From JBECKR01 sp040235415 (GTDB taxonomy: Bacteria > Acidobacteriota > Polarisedimenticolia > Polarisedimenticolales > Polarisedimenticolaceae): a stretch of 57,163 nucleotides of DNA. Made by a program: the position numbers and the translations under genes. Shown piece by piece: positions 40,997 through 50,208 of the stretch; position 1 is the stretch's first letter; the number at the start of each line of letters is the position of its first letter. The notes beneath the pieces are model-generated. The model ran no database searches. It was given only the letters and a program-made list of their open reading frames with translations, and had not been told where the DNA came from. The DNA lies in NCBI GenBank assembly GCA_040235415.1, contig JBECKR010000005.1:1-57163 (forward strand), in the 5' to 3' direction.

Positions 40997-41157
40997 TCGA
41001 GGACGTACGAAGGGTCGAGTCCGCCGGCGGATCGACTCGCTGTCGACCTCGGGAGTGGATGAGCATCCACGGGTGTCGCGTCCGGGGAAGCGAAGTCCTC
41101 TACCGGCTTTCGGGGAGGATCGCGATCCTCACGCCAGCGGTCGGGGCCGTGCTGACG

Positions 41158-42030
41158 TCACTCGGCATCGTGATCGTGGCGATCGACGCGCGGCTCTCGA
41201 GAACGTCGCGATGGATCGCCGTGTTCGTGCCTCTGCGAGGGACGGCATCCACCCGCCGCCGCCGACCAGCACATATCGCAGACCGAGTCTCCCTGCGACA
41301 GCGTGTGCGGGCGCTCGTAGTGGCCGTGCTCGCCTGCCTGACCGCCGGCGAGAATATCCGCCGCAGGCCAGTCGTAGAGACACCAGGACCGATAGAACGC
41401 CTCGAGCTCGCCTCGGTCGCCATGGCGGTCGACGTACCGCTTCACGAACCCGAGCGGCGCGCAGTAGGTCCAGTGCGTGTAGAACCGCCCCGGCTCCGAC
41501 CAGCCCTGGACATCGTAGCCAGGCTCGCCGGGCGCACTGAACGGAAAACGCATCAGAGCGGTGAGCACGAGCTCCATCCGGCGCTGCGGGTCGCGGGTAC
41601 GGAGCCGCGCGAAGAAGAAGGGGATCTCGAGCATCCGCCGATAGACCTTCCAACCCACGTCGGCGAAGAGGTCCATGGCGTAGCGCTGCTCTACGCCCTG
41701 ATCGACGAGCGCGTGATAGGCGGCGATCGTCAACGCCCCGAGAAACACGTTGTGCCGGTTTCCGATCGTGGGGATCTGGGCCAGGCCTTCCTCGCGCAGC
41801 AGCGCGGCGACGCGCCTCCAGACGTCCTTCAAGAACGCGTCTACGTCGGCGCGCAGGAAACGGCCGGCTTCGGGTCGTCCGGGATCGCGCCGGCGCCCCT
41901 CGAGGGTGGCCCGCGCCGCGCGACGAACGATCGGGCGATAAAGCCGCACCAGCAGGTGAACGGTGAGACGCGACGGATGGCGCTCCGCTCCGGCGCCCGC
42001 GGTCCCTCTCCTGTCCGTGATGAGCCTCAT
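41158..42030 (-). CDS. ATC hydrolase-like (L-2-amino-thiazoline-4-carboxylate hydrolase family) protein
   Basis: 290 aa. ATG 42030 has TGGAGG upstream. Family blocks: LTIAAYHALVDQGVEQRYAM, DLFADVGWKVYRRMLEIPFF, LRFPFSAPGEPGYDVQGW, FYTHWTYCAPLGFVKRYVDR and the C-terminal SQGDSVCDMCW, with the conserved Gly-Asp-x-x-Cys-Asp. The N-terminus is Arg-rich. The last 27 residues (His/Arg/Asp-rich) after the family end may be an accidental extension. The real substrate is not predictable. Confidence 0.75.
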   Translation of the reverse strand: MRLITDRRGTAGAGAERHPSRLTVHLLVRLYRPIVRRAARATLEGRRRDPGRPEAGRFLRADVDAFLKDVWRRVAALLREEGLAQIPTIGNRHNVFLGALTIAAYHALVDQGVEQRYAMDLFADVGWKVYRRMLEIPFFFARLRTRDPQRRMELVLTALMRFPFSAPGEPGYDVQGWSEPGRFYTHWTYCAPLGFVKRYVDRHGDRGELEAFYRSWCLYDWPAADILAGGQAGEHGHYERPHTLSQGDSVCDMCWSAAAGGCRPSQRHEHGDPSRRSREPRVDRHDHDAE

Positions 42031-42095
42031 GCGGCCTCCACGAGGTCGTCGCGCATCACGCCCGTGCCATCGTGCTCGAGATCGTGACAGTGGTG

Positions 42096-43675
42096 TAGTG
42101 CGCCAGCGAATTGACTCGCTCCCCCCGTGCTGGAACCCCCTCGAACACGGAATGTTACGTTCGACCTCTCGCCGTCTTCTCGGAGCCCAGCATGCGCCTC
42201 TCCGCGCTTCCTCGTCTACCCCGAGACTGGTCCAACCTCGTCGAGTCCGGCCTCCTGTGCGCCATCTCTCTCGCGAGTGTCGCCGTCGCCCACGCTCGCT
42301 CCCGCGCGGCGAGTCGCCACCGTCTCCAGACCGAGCTCGAGCAGGCCCACAACGAGATCGCACTCTTTCGGGAGGAGCTCGGCATCGAGGACGGAAGATG
42401 GGACCGGTCCCGCATCCGGCGCCGGCCGCACTACACGCCGATCCAACGGATGCGCATCCTGCAGTTCCGTGCGGCCCGCGGCTGGTCTCTCGAGCAGACC
42501 GCGAGGGTCTTCCTCGTCGACCTCCACACCCTGCAGCTCTGGATGCGCCGGCTCGACGAGGCCGGAGAACGGGCGCTCATCCAGACGACCGCGCCCGTGA
42601 ACCGCTACCCCGACTTCGTTCGGCACCTCGTCCGGCAGCTCAGGCAACTCTTCCCGGCGATGGGCAACGAGCGCATCGCGAACGTCCTCGCCCGGGCCGG
42701 GCTTCGCCTCAGCGCCACGACCGTCCGCCGGATCGTGCGGGAACGAACCTATGCACCCGAGCCCGAGGACGAGCCAGTCTCCCGTCGAAGACGTCGCGTC
42801 GTTGCACGGTATCCCGGCCACACCTGGCACGTCGATCTCACGACGGTGCCGACGCGGGCCGGCTTCTGGGTTCCGTGGTCCCCGTTCTCCCTGCCCCAGC
42901 ACTGGCCCTTTTGCTGGTGGGTCGCCGTCGCGGTCGATCAGGTGTCGCGGGCACTCGTCGGCTTCGCGGTATTCCCGAAGAGACCGACGTCGGCCGAGGT
43001 CCAGACCTTCCTGGGGAGGGCCATCCGTGAGGGCGGAGCGACGCCCCGTTACGTCGTCACCGACAAGGGTCGGCAGTTCTGGTGCCGAGGCTTCAAGCGC
43101 TGGTGCAAGCGCCGTGGCATTCGGCCGCGCTATGGGGCCGTCGGAGAGCCTTCGAGCATCGCGATCGTCGAGCGCTTCATCCGCTCGATGAAACAGGAGG
43201 CGTTGCGCCGACTTCTCGTCGTTCCGGTCCGGTTCGATGCCCTTCGCCGCGAGCTCCGCGCGTACGCCGCCTGGTACAACACCCACCGACCCCACATGGC
43301 CTTGGCGGGAAGGACACCCGACGAGGTGTTTCCGGGCCGGGCTAAGCCACGACGTCGATTCGAGCCGCGGCGGCGATGGCCGAACGGTCCGCCACGCACT
43401 CGGCTCTGCGACCACCGGCTTCGGCTCGAAGTGCGCGACGTCGCAGGGCGAAGGCATCTTCCGGTCGTCGGGCTTAAGCGCGTCGCCTGAGCTTCGAGCT
43501 GAACGCGCGCTAAGACAATTTTCCGGATAAGTGTGACAGCGGTCTTCCCTACGGCTGCCGAACACGTCTTTTCACTCGTCGACGGCGCCCGAGCCGTCCA
43601 TCTTCCCGTTGTTTCCGCCCTCCGCATCCGCCGGGCGTGGCCCAAAACCGCCCGATTCAACTCGCTGGCGCACTA
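42096..43675 (+). mobile_element. Complete IS481-type insertion sequence
   Basis: 1,580 bases with imperfect terminal inverted repeats: left TAGTGCGCCAGCGAATTGAC, right (reverse complement) TAGTGCGCCAGCGAGTTGAA. It encodes one intact DDE transposase. No clear target duplication is seen (flanks GGTG and TACC). It is inserted downstream of, and pointing away from, the kdp operon end. Confidence 0.85.
42192..43490 (+). CDS. IS481-type DDE transposase
   Basis: 432 aa. A hydrophobic N-terminal segment (ESGLLCAISLASVAVAHARS) precedes a coiled coil (ELEQAHNEIALFREELG), a helix-turn-helix (ARGWSLEQTARVFLVDLHTL) and an rve/integrase core with DDE residues in TWHVDLTTV, YVVTDKGRQFWC and SIAIVERFIRSMKQEALRR. 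The THRPHMALAGRTPDEVFP block is typical of IS481/IS3-like elements. ATG 42192 is chosen because the homologous copy starts at the same point. Confidence 0.92.
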   Translation: MRLSALPRLPRDWSNLVESGLLCAISLASVAVAHARSRAASRHRLQTELEQAHNEIALFREELGIEDGRWDRSRIRRRPHYTPIQRMRILQFRAARGWSLEQTARVFLVDLHTLQLWMRRLDEAGERALIQTTAPVNRYPDFVRHLVRQLRQLFPAMGNERIANVLARAGLRLSATTVRRIVRERTYAPEPEDEPVSRRRRRVVARYPGHTWHVDLTTVPTRAGFWVPWSPFSLPQHWPFCWWVAVAVDQVSRALVGFAVFPKRPTSAEVQTFLGRAIREGGATPRYVVTDKGRQFWCRGFKRWCKRRGIRPRYGAVGEPSSIAIVERFIRSMKQEALRRLLVVPVRFDALRRELRAYAAWYNTHRPHMALAGRTPDEVFPGRAKPRRRFEPRRRWPNGPPRTRLCDHRLRLEVRDVAGRRHLPVVGLKRVA

Positions 43676-43696
43676 TACCCGGAGCCGAACTAAAGG

Positions 43697-43750
43697 TTTC
43701 TTTTCCGGGGAGTGGCTCCCCGAGCGAGATGCATATGAAACCGCTCGGGG
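43697..43750 (+). repeat. Shared block with hairpin, copy A
   Basis: TTCTTTTCCGGGGAGTGGCT and following bases to GCATATGAAAC are repeated at 55580-55624. Here CCCCGAGCG (43718-43726) and CGCTCGGGG (43742-43750) form a perfect 9-bp stem. It is outside the IS right end. The rest of 43751-43947 shows no gene. Confidence 0.55.
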
Positions 43751-43947
43751 AGTTGGTTTACAGGCCGAGGACCAGAGGGTGGTGGACGGGGCCCCGCCCG
43801 AGTTCCCGACCGGAGTCTACCGTCGGCCCGAGGCATGGTCCATCGCAGTCGTCTGCGCTCTCGTCCCCCTTCGGCGGCGTCCCGAGGCCTCTGGTCGAGG
43901 TCGCCATGCCTCGTCCTCGGATTCGCACGAGGCACACGTCCGATCCC

Positions 43948-43970
43948 GGACGTGAGGCATCCTCACGTCC
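43948..43970 (-). terminator. Hairpin at the end of the kdp operon
   Basis: GGACGTGAGG-cat-CCTCACGTCC, a perfect 10-bp stem with a 3-base loop that includes the stop codon of the kdpD-like gene. There is no U-tract, so it may stabilise the mRNA end or act as an imperfect terminator. Confidence 0.55.
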
Positions 43971-45615
43971 GATCGTTCCGCTCCGCGGCGAGTCGTTCGA
44001 TCTCGTCCCCGTTCCGGGCGGCCATCACGGCCTTTCGCCATCGGTCGTTCGCGGCGATCCGACCCACCTCGGCGAGTGCCGCGACGTGCTCGTCGGGCGA
44101 ATCCGGCGAGGAGACCAGCAGGATCAGGATCCGGAATTCACGCCCGCCTTCGACGTCGGCGATACCCTGCCGGCCGAGCCCGATGACGACCTCCGGGCGT
44201 CTCACGCCTTCCAGGCGCGCATGAACGACCGCGACGTCGTCGCCGATGAAGGTGCTACCTCGAGCCTCTTCATGCCGAAGCGCGGCCCAGGCCGCGTTTC
44301 CGAGCGTTTCCGCCTGTCTGCACGCGTCGAGCAACCGGTGCATGGCCTCGGTCTTCTCGATCGTTCGTTCCCAGACGACGCCAGTCACGGACCGAACAAC
44401 GGAGCGCGCATGCGCCGCGACCGCACTCGGAAGCGGATCCCGTGCCTCCTGCATCGCGTCGGTTGCCGGCCGCGAGACCGCGGTCGCGGTCGGGTCCAGC
44501 ACGACGATCGTGATCCCCGAGGATTCCGCCAGCAAACGCTCGGGAATGCTGCGGTCCCCGAGCAGGCGCCGCCAGAACGGTAGTTCGCGACCCGGCCGAC
44601 CGATCACGATGTGCCCGACGCGGTATTCCTTGGCGAACTGCAGGAGCGTCTTCACGATGTCGTCGCCGCGGTACGTGAAGACGGTGGCCCCCAGTTGCTG
44701 CGCCAGGGTCAAAGTGTTCGACAGGACCCGCTGCGTCGCGGCGTCGATCACCGCCGGACGCTCGGACGACGTTTGGACGTACACCGCGTACCAGTTCCGA
44801 TTCAGCCGTCCGGCGAGGCGCGACGCGTATCGCAGCAGCGCATCGCTGTTCGGCCCGCGCGAGCTCAAGGAGACCATCACTTGATCGGGATTCGCCGGCA
44901 CCTCCTCGTCCCGCGGGGCCCCGCGCCGTCGCGAATCGATCTGGGCCGCGATCTCCCGCAGGGTCAACTCTCGAAGCTGCTCCAAGTTGGTCGCTCGGAA
45001 AAAGTGCTCGAGCGCGACCTCGATCCTTTCCGGCGTGTAGACCTTCCCCTCCTGGAGACGCTGGCGCAGGTCCTCGACCGTGATGTCGACGTTGACCAGG
45101 TGATCGGCGCCGGCGACGACGGGGTCGGGGATCCTCTCCTTGACCTTGACACCGGTCGCGCGCTCCACGGTCTCGTACAGACTTTCGAGATGTTGGATGT
45201 TGAGCGTCGAGACCACGTGAATCCCGGCCGCCAGAATCTCCTCGACGTCCTCGTACCGCTTCGCGTTCTTGCTTCCCGGCACGTTGGTGTGGGCCAACTC
45301 GTCCACCAGGACGACATCAGGTCGCCGCGCGAGGATGGCGTCGAGATCCATCTCGCGCAGCTCGATCCCACGGTACGCGACACGCCGGTCGGGCACCGTT
45401 TCGAGACCCGTAAGCAGCGCCTCGGTTTCCGGTCGTCCGTGAGTCTCGACGATTCCGACCACGACATCCACTCCGTCGTCCCGCAGGCGGTGGGCCTCCT
45501 GGAGCATCCGGAACGTCTTTCCGACCCCGGCGGCGTAGCCGAGATAGATCTTCAAGCGTCCGCGGCGGGCTTGGCGGATCAGCCGAAGGAAGCTGTCGGC
45601 ACGGTTCTCGTGCAT
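43963..45615 (-). CDS. kdpD: Truncated KdpD: sensor and USP domains fused to EIIA-Ntr, no kinase
   Basis: 550 aa. Residues 1-230 are the KdpD N-terminal domain (LKIYLGYAAGVGKTFRMLQE with Walker A 26-34; VLVDELAHTNVPGSKNAKRY; GIHVVSTLNIQHLESLYETV). Residues about 243-372 are a universal-stress domain (VMVSLSSRGPNSDALLRYAS; VGHIVIGRPGRELPFWRRLL). The membrane helices, GAF and histidine kinase of full KdpD are absent; instead residues about 395-545 form a PTS EIIA (nitrogen-type) domain with the phosphoryl-accepting His465 in DDVAVVHARLEG. It is the last gene of the kdp operon, one base after the kdpC stop. Confidence 0.9.
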   Translation of the reverse strand: MHENRADSFLRLIRQARRGRLKIYLGYAAGVGKTFRMLQEAHRLRDDGVDVVVGIVETHGRPETEALLTGLETVPDRRVAYRGIELREMDLDAILARRPDVVLVDELAHTNVPGSKNAKRYEDVEEILAAGIHVVSTLNIQHLESLYETVERATGVKVKERIPDPVVAGADHLVNVDITVEDLRQRLQEGKVYTPERIEVALEHFFRATNLEQLRELTLREIAAQIDSRRRGAPRDEEVPANPDQVMVSLSSRGPNSDALLRYASRLAGRLNRNWYAVYVQTSSERPAVIDAATQRVLSNTLTLAQQLGATVFTYRGDDIVKTLLQFAKEYRVGHIVIGRPGRELPFWRRLLGDRSIPERLLAESSGITIVVLDPTATAVSRPATDAMQEARDPLPSAVAAHARSVVRSVTGVVWERTIEKTEAMHRLLDACRQAETLGNAAWAALRHEEARGSTFIGDDVAVVHARLEGVRRPEVVIGLGRQGIADVEGGREFRILILLVSSPDSPDEHVAALAEVGRIAANDRWRKAVMAARNGDEIERLAAERNDRT

Positions 45616-45616
45616 G

Positions 45617-46213
45617 TCACCGACTCGAGAGATCGAGGGCGAGGTTCACCTCCAGTACGTTGACGATCGGCTGTGGCGTGAGCGGACCGCCCGGTCGTCT
45701 CGCGTGGGATCCGATCACGCCGGCCACGTCGGCTTCGGCGATTCCGCGTGCCCGAGCGATCCGCGGGACCTGGTACAGCGCCGCCTGCAACGTGACGTCG
45801 GGATCCAGTCCACTTCCGGACTCCGTCACGAGATCCAACGGTACGGGTCCCGCACCGGGCACGGCCAGAGCCCGGACGGCGCCTCCGACCCTCGAGCGCA
45901 ACCGAGCTCCTGCCGGCGAGAGGTTGCTTCCGCCGGAGGCGGACGCGTCGTATCCCACTGCCGATGGCCGCGGCCAGACGTACTCGGGTCGCTCGAACCG
46001 CTGCGCCACGAGCTCGCTACCCACGAGGACTCCCTGCCGGTCACGGATCAGGGATCCGTCCGCACGCCGCGGCGAGACCACCCTCCCCCCGGCGAACACT
46101 GCGAGGGGGTAGAGGACGCAGCACAGCAGCATCGTGACCGCGACGACACGCACCGACGTTCCGACGTCACCCGGAAGCTCGACCCGATACCGGGTTCGGT
46201 CCTCACGGCTCAT
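45617..46213 (-). CDS. kdpC: Potassium-transporting ATPase subunit C
   Basis: 198 aa. One N-terminal membrane helix (VVAVTMLLCCVLYPLAVFAG), then the conserved GSELVAQRFERPEYVWPRPS, YDASASGGSNLSP, SGSGLDPDVTLQAALYQVPR and IARARGIAEADV blocks. It is the periplasmic-helix subunit needed for assembly of KdpFABC. It lies 22 bases after kdpB. Confidence 0.95.
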   Translation of the reverse strand: MSREDRTRYRVELPGDVGTSVRVVAVTMLLCCVLYPLAVFAGGRVVSPRRADGSLIRDRQGVLVGSELVAQRFERPEYVWPRPSAVGYDASASGGSNLSPAGARLRSRVGGAVRALAVPGAGPVPLDLVTESGSGLDPDVTLQAALYQVPRIARARGIAEADVAGVIGSHARRPGGPLTPQPIVNVLEVNLALDLSSR

Positions 46214-46235
46214 GATTCCCTCCCGACGTCGTGGC

Positions 46236-48314
46236 CTAGAACAAGCCGGTCGCGCCGACGACGAGATCGATCAACTTGATCCCCACGAACGGGACCAGCA
46301 CGCCGCCGAGGCCGTACACGAAGAGGTTCTTGCGCAGTAGGCGGCCCGCTCCCATCGGACGGTACTTGACCCCGCGAATCGCGACGGGGACCAGCATGGG
46401 GATGACGAGGGCGTTGAAGATCAGCGCGGAGAGAATCGCACTGCGTGGGCTCGTGAGCCCCATGACGTTCATCACCGCGAGCTGCGGAATGGCGAGCATG
46501 AACATCGCCGGGACGATCGCGAAGTACTTGGCGACGTCGTTGGCAATCGAGAACGTCGTCAGGGCGCCTCGCGTCATCAGAAGCTGCTTCCCGACCTCGA
46601 TGACCTCGATGAGCTTCGTGGGATCGTTGTCGAGGTCGACCATATTGCCGGCTTCCTTCGCGGCCTGAGTGCCGGAGTTCATCGCGACCCCGATATCGGC
46701 CTGGGCCAAAGCGGGGGCATCGTTGGTCCCGTCACCCATCATCGCGACCAGTCGTCCTGCCCGCTGCTCCCCACGAATGTACTCGAGCTTGTCCTCCGGC
46801 TTGGCTTCGGCGAGGAAATCGTCCACCCCCGCCTCCCGGGCGATCGCGGCTGCGGTCAGGGAATTGTCGCCGGTCACCATCACGACTCGGACGCCCATGG
46901 CGCGCAGCCGCTCGAACCGGTCGTGGATCCCGGGTTTGAGGACATCCGAGAGGGCGATGACCCCTAACGCCTCTCGGTCCTCGGCGACGACGATCGGGGT
47001 CGCGCCGTCCCGAGCGACCGACTCGACGAGCCCCCGCAACGGATCGGGGACCACCCCGCCCGCCTGGCGGAGGTAATCGGCGATCGCGTCGGCGGCGCCT
47101 TTCCGGAAACGATGTCCGTCCGCGGAATCGAGGCCGCTCAGTCGGGTCTGCGCGCTGAACGGGATGACGCGCGAATCTCGGGCCGGCGCCGGTGCACCCG
47201 CTCCCAGAGTGCGCTCTCCGAGGGCCACGATCGATCTTCCCTCCGGAGTCAGGTCCCCGAACGAGGCGCGCATCGCCGCCGCCGCCAACCGCGCTGCGCT
47301 CACGCCGGATAGCGGGACGTACGCGGTGGCTTGTCGATCCCCCATGGTGATCGTGCCGGTCTTGTCGAGGAGCAGGGTGTCGACGTCGCCCGCGAGCTCG
47401 ACCGCCTTCCCGCTCTTCGCGAGCACGTTGGCCGAGAGGGCCCGGTCCATCCCGGCCAGTCCGATCGCGGCGAGAAGCGCTCCGATCGTGGTCGGGATCA
47501 GGCACACGAGGAGTGCCACGAGCGTCGGGATCGGAATGTCGACACCGAAGTAGCGCCCCATCGGCCACAGGGACGCGGTCACCAAGAGGAAGGCGAGGGT
47601 CAATCCGGCCAGCGTCACGGTCAACGCGAGCTCGTTCGGCGTCTTCTGGCGCGCGGCACCTTCGACGAGCGCGATCATCCGGTCGAGGAACGACTCGCCG
47701 GCGCCCGTGGTGATCCGGATCGTGATCTCGTCGGAGAGCACTCGCGTTCCCCCGGTGACGCCCGAGCGATCGCCGCCGGCCTCACGAACCACGGGCGCCG
47801 ATTCGCCCGTGATCGCGGACTCGTCGACGCTCGCTGCCCCTTCGATGATCTCACCGTCGCTCGGGATGACCTCGCCGGACGCGACGCGCACGACGTCCCC
47901 CTGCCGCAATTCGTCCGAAGCGACCTCGGACTCGCCTCCGTTCGTCACCCGGCGCGCGAGCGTGCGCTTGCGGGTTCTCTTCAGGGTGCTCGCCTGCGCC
48001 CGTCCCCGTGCTTCGGCGAGCGCCTCCGCGAAGTTCGCGAGCAGCACCGTTCCCCAGAGCACCGCCGTGACCGCCAGCGTGTAGGACAGCTCGGCGGACC
48101 ACCGCACGACGTCGAGCGCGACGACGACCGTACTGAGCACCGCGCCGAGCTCGCAGACGAACATCACGGGATTGCGCACCATGCGCCACGGTGCGAGCAG
48201 TACGAAGGCCTGCACCGTCGCCGTGCGGACCAGCTCGGTCTCGAACAGCGACGCCCGGCGCGCCTGCCGCCGGGCGAGCTTTGCGGACTGAGCATCGTGA
48301 TTCGTGGTCGGCAT
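46236..48314 (-). CDS. kdpB: Potassium-transporting P-type ATPase subunit B
   Basis: 692-aa catalytic subunit: DESAITGESAPV (actuator TGES 169-172), phosphorylation Asp317 in LLLDKTGTITMG, GDGTNDAPALAQADIGVAMN (hinge) and the C-terminal membrane helices with MLAIPQLAVMNVMGLTSPRS. Ser in TGES corresponds to the residue phosphorylated at high K+ in E. coli KdpB. Length and motifs are complete. Confidence 0.97.
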   Translation of the reverse strand: MPTTNHDAQSAKLARRQARRASLFETELVRTATVQAFVLLAPWRMVRNPVMFVCELGAVLSTVVVALDVVRWSAELSYTLAVTAVLWGTVLLANFAEALAEARGRAQASTLKRTRKRTLARRVTNGGESEVASDELRQGDVVRVASGEVIPSDGEIIEGAASVDESAITGESAPVVREAGGDRSGVTGGTRVLSDEITIRITTGAGESFLDRMIALVEGAARQKTPNELALTVTLAGLTLAFLLVTASLWPMGRYFGVDIPIPTLVALLVCLIPTTIGALLAAIGLAGMDRALSANVLAKSGKAVELAGDVDTLLLDKTGTITMGDRQATAYVPLSGVSAARLAAAAMRASFGDLTPEGRSIVALGERTLGAGAPAPARDSRVIPFSAQTRLSGLDSADGHRFRKGAADAIADYLRQAGGVVPDPLRGLVESVARDGATPIVVAEDREALGVIALSDVLKPGIHDRFERLRAMGVRVVMVTGDNSLTAAAIAREAGVDDFLAEAKPEDKLEYIRGEQRAGRLVAMMGDGTNDAPALAQADIGVAMNSGTQAAKEAGNMVDLDNDPTKLIEVIEVGKQLLMTRGALTTFSIANDVAKYFAIVPAMFMLAIPQLAVMNVMGLTSPRSAILSALIFNALVIPMLVPVAIRGVKYRPMGAGRLLRKNLFVYGLGGVLVPFVGIKLIDLVVGATGLF

Positions 48315-48341
48315 CGGAATCTCCGGACGTTTCTCCGTTCT

Positions 48342-50018
48342 CTACGTCGTCGCCGCGGCGAGGTACTCCGCGATCGGCCCCAGCACGGCGGCCGGCAGGA
48401 ACAGCAGCGCACCGACCAGGATCACGATGCCGAGCAACACGACGCCGAACAGGGCCGTGTCGGTGCGCAACGTCCCGGTCGTCTCGGGCGCGGGCCTCTT
48501 GGCGGCGAGGCCGCCGGCAATCGCGAACGGCATGATGATGGGAACGAAACGGGCCAACAGCATCACCACGCCGGTCGCGACGTTCCAGGGCACCGTGCCG
48601 TCGCGCAGACCCTCGAAACCCGAGCCGTTGTTCGCGGTCGCCGAGCTGAACTCGTAGAGGATCTCGGTGAAGCCGTGGGCGCCCGGATTACCGACGGCGG
48701 CGGCACCCCACGACGACGCGGCGAAGAGCGCGGTCCCGCCCAGGATGAACAGCGGATGAACGAGGAGCGCCAAAAGCGCGAGCTTCATTTCGCGCGTTTC
48801 CACCTTGCGAGCCAGGTACTCCGGGGTCCGACCGACCATCATCCCCGACACGAAAACCGCGACGATGACGTACAAGAGCATGTTGATCACGCCCACGCCG
48901 ACTCCGCCGAACGCCACGTTCAGCCACATTCCGGCCAGCGGGACGAGCGACGTCAGCGGGTTGAGGCTGTCGTGCATGCAGTCGACCGACCCGTTGCTCG
49001 TGGCCGTCGTGAGGGCGCCCCAGACCGGACCCGCCGCCGCGCCGAAGCGGAGTTCTTTGCCCTCGAGGTTTCCCGTCGCTTCGACCGGAAGGCCGGACAG
49101 CGCGACGGCCGGCCGCGACTCGGAGCGAACCGCGAGCGAAGCTCCGGTCGCCAGCAGAAGGCCCATCACCGCGAACACGACGACCGCGTGCCGCACACGG
49201 CGTGTGATCCGTCCGAACATCCAGACACACGCCATCGGGACCAGCAGGATGCACCCGCATTCGACGAGGTTGGTCCAATAGCTCGGATTCTCGAACGGAT
49301 GCGTCGCGTTCGCGCCGAAGAAGCCGCCGCCGTTTGTCCCCACCTGCTTGATCGCGACGAAAGCCGCGACCGGACCGCGAGCGATCGTCTGGCCCACGCC
49401 CTCGAGCGTCGTGACGTGGGCCGCTCCCTCGAACGTCATCGGCACACCGCCGAGGACGAGCACGACCGCGACGACCGCGGCGAGCGGCAGCAGCACGAGC
49501 AGCGACGCCCTGAGAACGTCGCGGTAGAAGTTCCCGACGTTCGGACGACCGGACAGGGCGCGCGCGATCGCGGCGAGCGCTGCGATCCCGGTGGCGGCCG
49601 AAACGAATTGAAGCCACATCAGGGCCACGATCTGGGAGAAGTAGCTCAGGGAGACCTCGCCCGCGTAATGCTGCAGGTTCGTGTTCGAGGTGAACGACGC
49701 GGTCGTATGAAAGATGAGACTCGGCTCGAGCGCTCCCTTGTGGTCGGGGTTCAGAGGAAGTACCGGCTGCAGGGCGAGCACCGCGAACCCGAGCACGAAC
49801 ATCATGGCGTTGAACGCCAGCAGCGAGAGGCAGTACCGTTTCCAGTCTTGGTCCCGCAAGGCCGATCGGCCGGCGACGGACCGCAACAGGGTCTCGAGGC
49901 GACGCCGGTGGCGGCCCTGCGGCTCGCCCGGATCCATGGCCCACGTCATCGCTCGGCCGAGCGGCCAGGACAATCCGGCCGCGACGCCCACGACGATGAG
50001 GCCGAACGGCGCTGTCAT
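48342..50018 (-). CDS. kdpA: Potassium-transporting ATPase subunit A
   Basis: 558-aa K+ channel-like subunit with ten to twelve membrane helices. Selectivity-filter strands: FHTTASFTSNTNLQHYAGEV, KQVGTNGGGFFGANATHPFE, TSNGSVDCMHDSLNPL and SATANNGSGFEGLRDGTVPW. Length matches the family. It starts 16 bases after the kdpF stop. Confidence 0.97.
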   Translation of the reverse strand: MTAPFGLIVVGVAAGLSWPLGRAMTWAMDPGEPQGRHRRRLETLLRSVAGRSALRDQDWKRYCLSLLAFNAMMFVLGFAVLALQPVLPLNPDHKGALEPSLIFHTTASFTSNTNLQHYAGEVSLSYFSQIVALMWLQFVSAATGIAALAAIARALSGRPNVGNFYRDVLRASLLVLLPLAAVVAVVLVLGGVPMTFEGAAHVTTLEGVGQTIARGPVAAFVAIKQVGTNGGGFFGANATHPFENPSYWTNLVECGCILLVPMACVWMFGRITRRVRHAVVVFAVMGLLLATGASLAVRSESRPAVALSGLPVEATGNLEGKELRFGAAAGPVWGALTTATSNGSVDCMHDSLNPLTSLVPLAGMWLNVAFGGVGVGVINMLLYVIVAVFVSGMMVGRTPEYLARKVETREMKLALLALLVHPLFILGGTALFAASSWGAAAVGNPGAHGFTEILYEFSSATANNGSGFEGLRDGTVPWNVATGVVMLLARFVPIIMPFAIAGGLAAKRPAPETTGTLRTDTALFGVVLLGIVILVGALLFLPAAVLGPIAEYLAAATT

Positions 50019-50033
50019 TCCGCCTCCCTCGGC

Positions 50034-50114
50034 TCAGAACCTCTCGGGCTTCACGATGGCGACGAGCAGGTACACGACGCAGAACAGCACTACGACCGCC
50101 GACACGTAGACCAC
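50034..50114 (-). CDS. kdpF: KdpF small subunit
   Basis: 26-aa single-helix protein MVYVSAVVVLFCVVYLLVAI with the tail VKPERF, the typical KdpF ending (xxPExF). GTG 50114 has AAGGGGGG just upstream. It stabilises the KdpFABC complex in the membrane. Confidence 0.85.
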   Translation of the reverse strand: MVYVSAVVVLFCVVYLLVAIVKPERF

Positions 50115-50124
50115 ACGGCCCCCC

Positions 50125-50208
50125 TTAGATCCGGTCGCTGAAGACCGTCAGACCCGCCAAGACCGCGAAAACGACGGCGGCAAGCGCCAGGTAGAACAGA
50201 ACGGTCAT
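50125..50208 (-). CDS. Hydrophobic microprotein upstream of kdpF
   Basis: 27 aa: MTVLFYLALAAVVFAVLAGL with the tail TVFSDRI. ATG 50208 overlaps the stop of the histidine kinase by four bases (ATGA), and the TAA is ten bases before kdpF. It is one membrane helix and resembles the small unnamed proteins found next to kdpF in other kdp operons. The coupling makes translation likely. Confidence 0.6.
   Translation of the reverse strand: MTVLFYLALAAVVFAVLAGLTVFSDRI

Noticed and set aside
43697..43750. Group II intron domain as explanation for the shared block
   Set aside because: Some bases resemble sequences after intron ORFs, but no reverse transcriptase, domain V or intron ends are visible.
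47331..50141. 936-codon plus-strand open frame
   Set aside because: Antisense to kdpB and kdpA, His/Arg/Asp-rich shadow translation.
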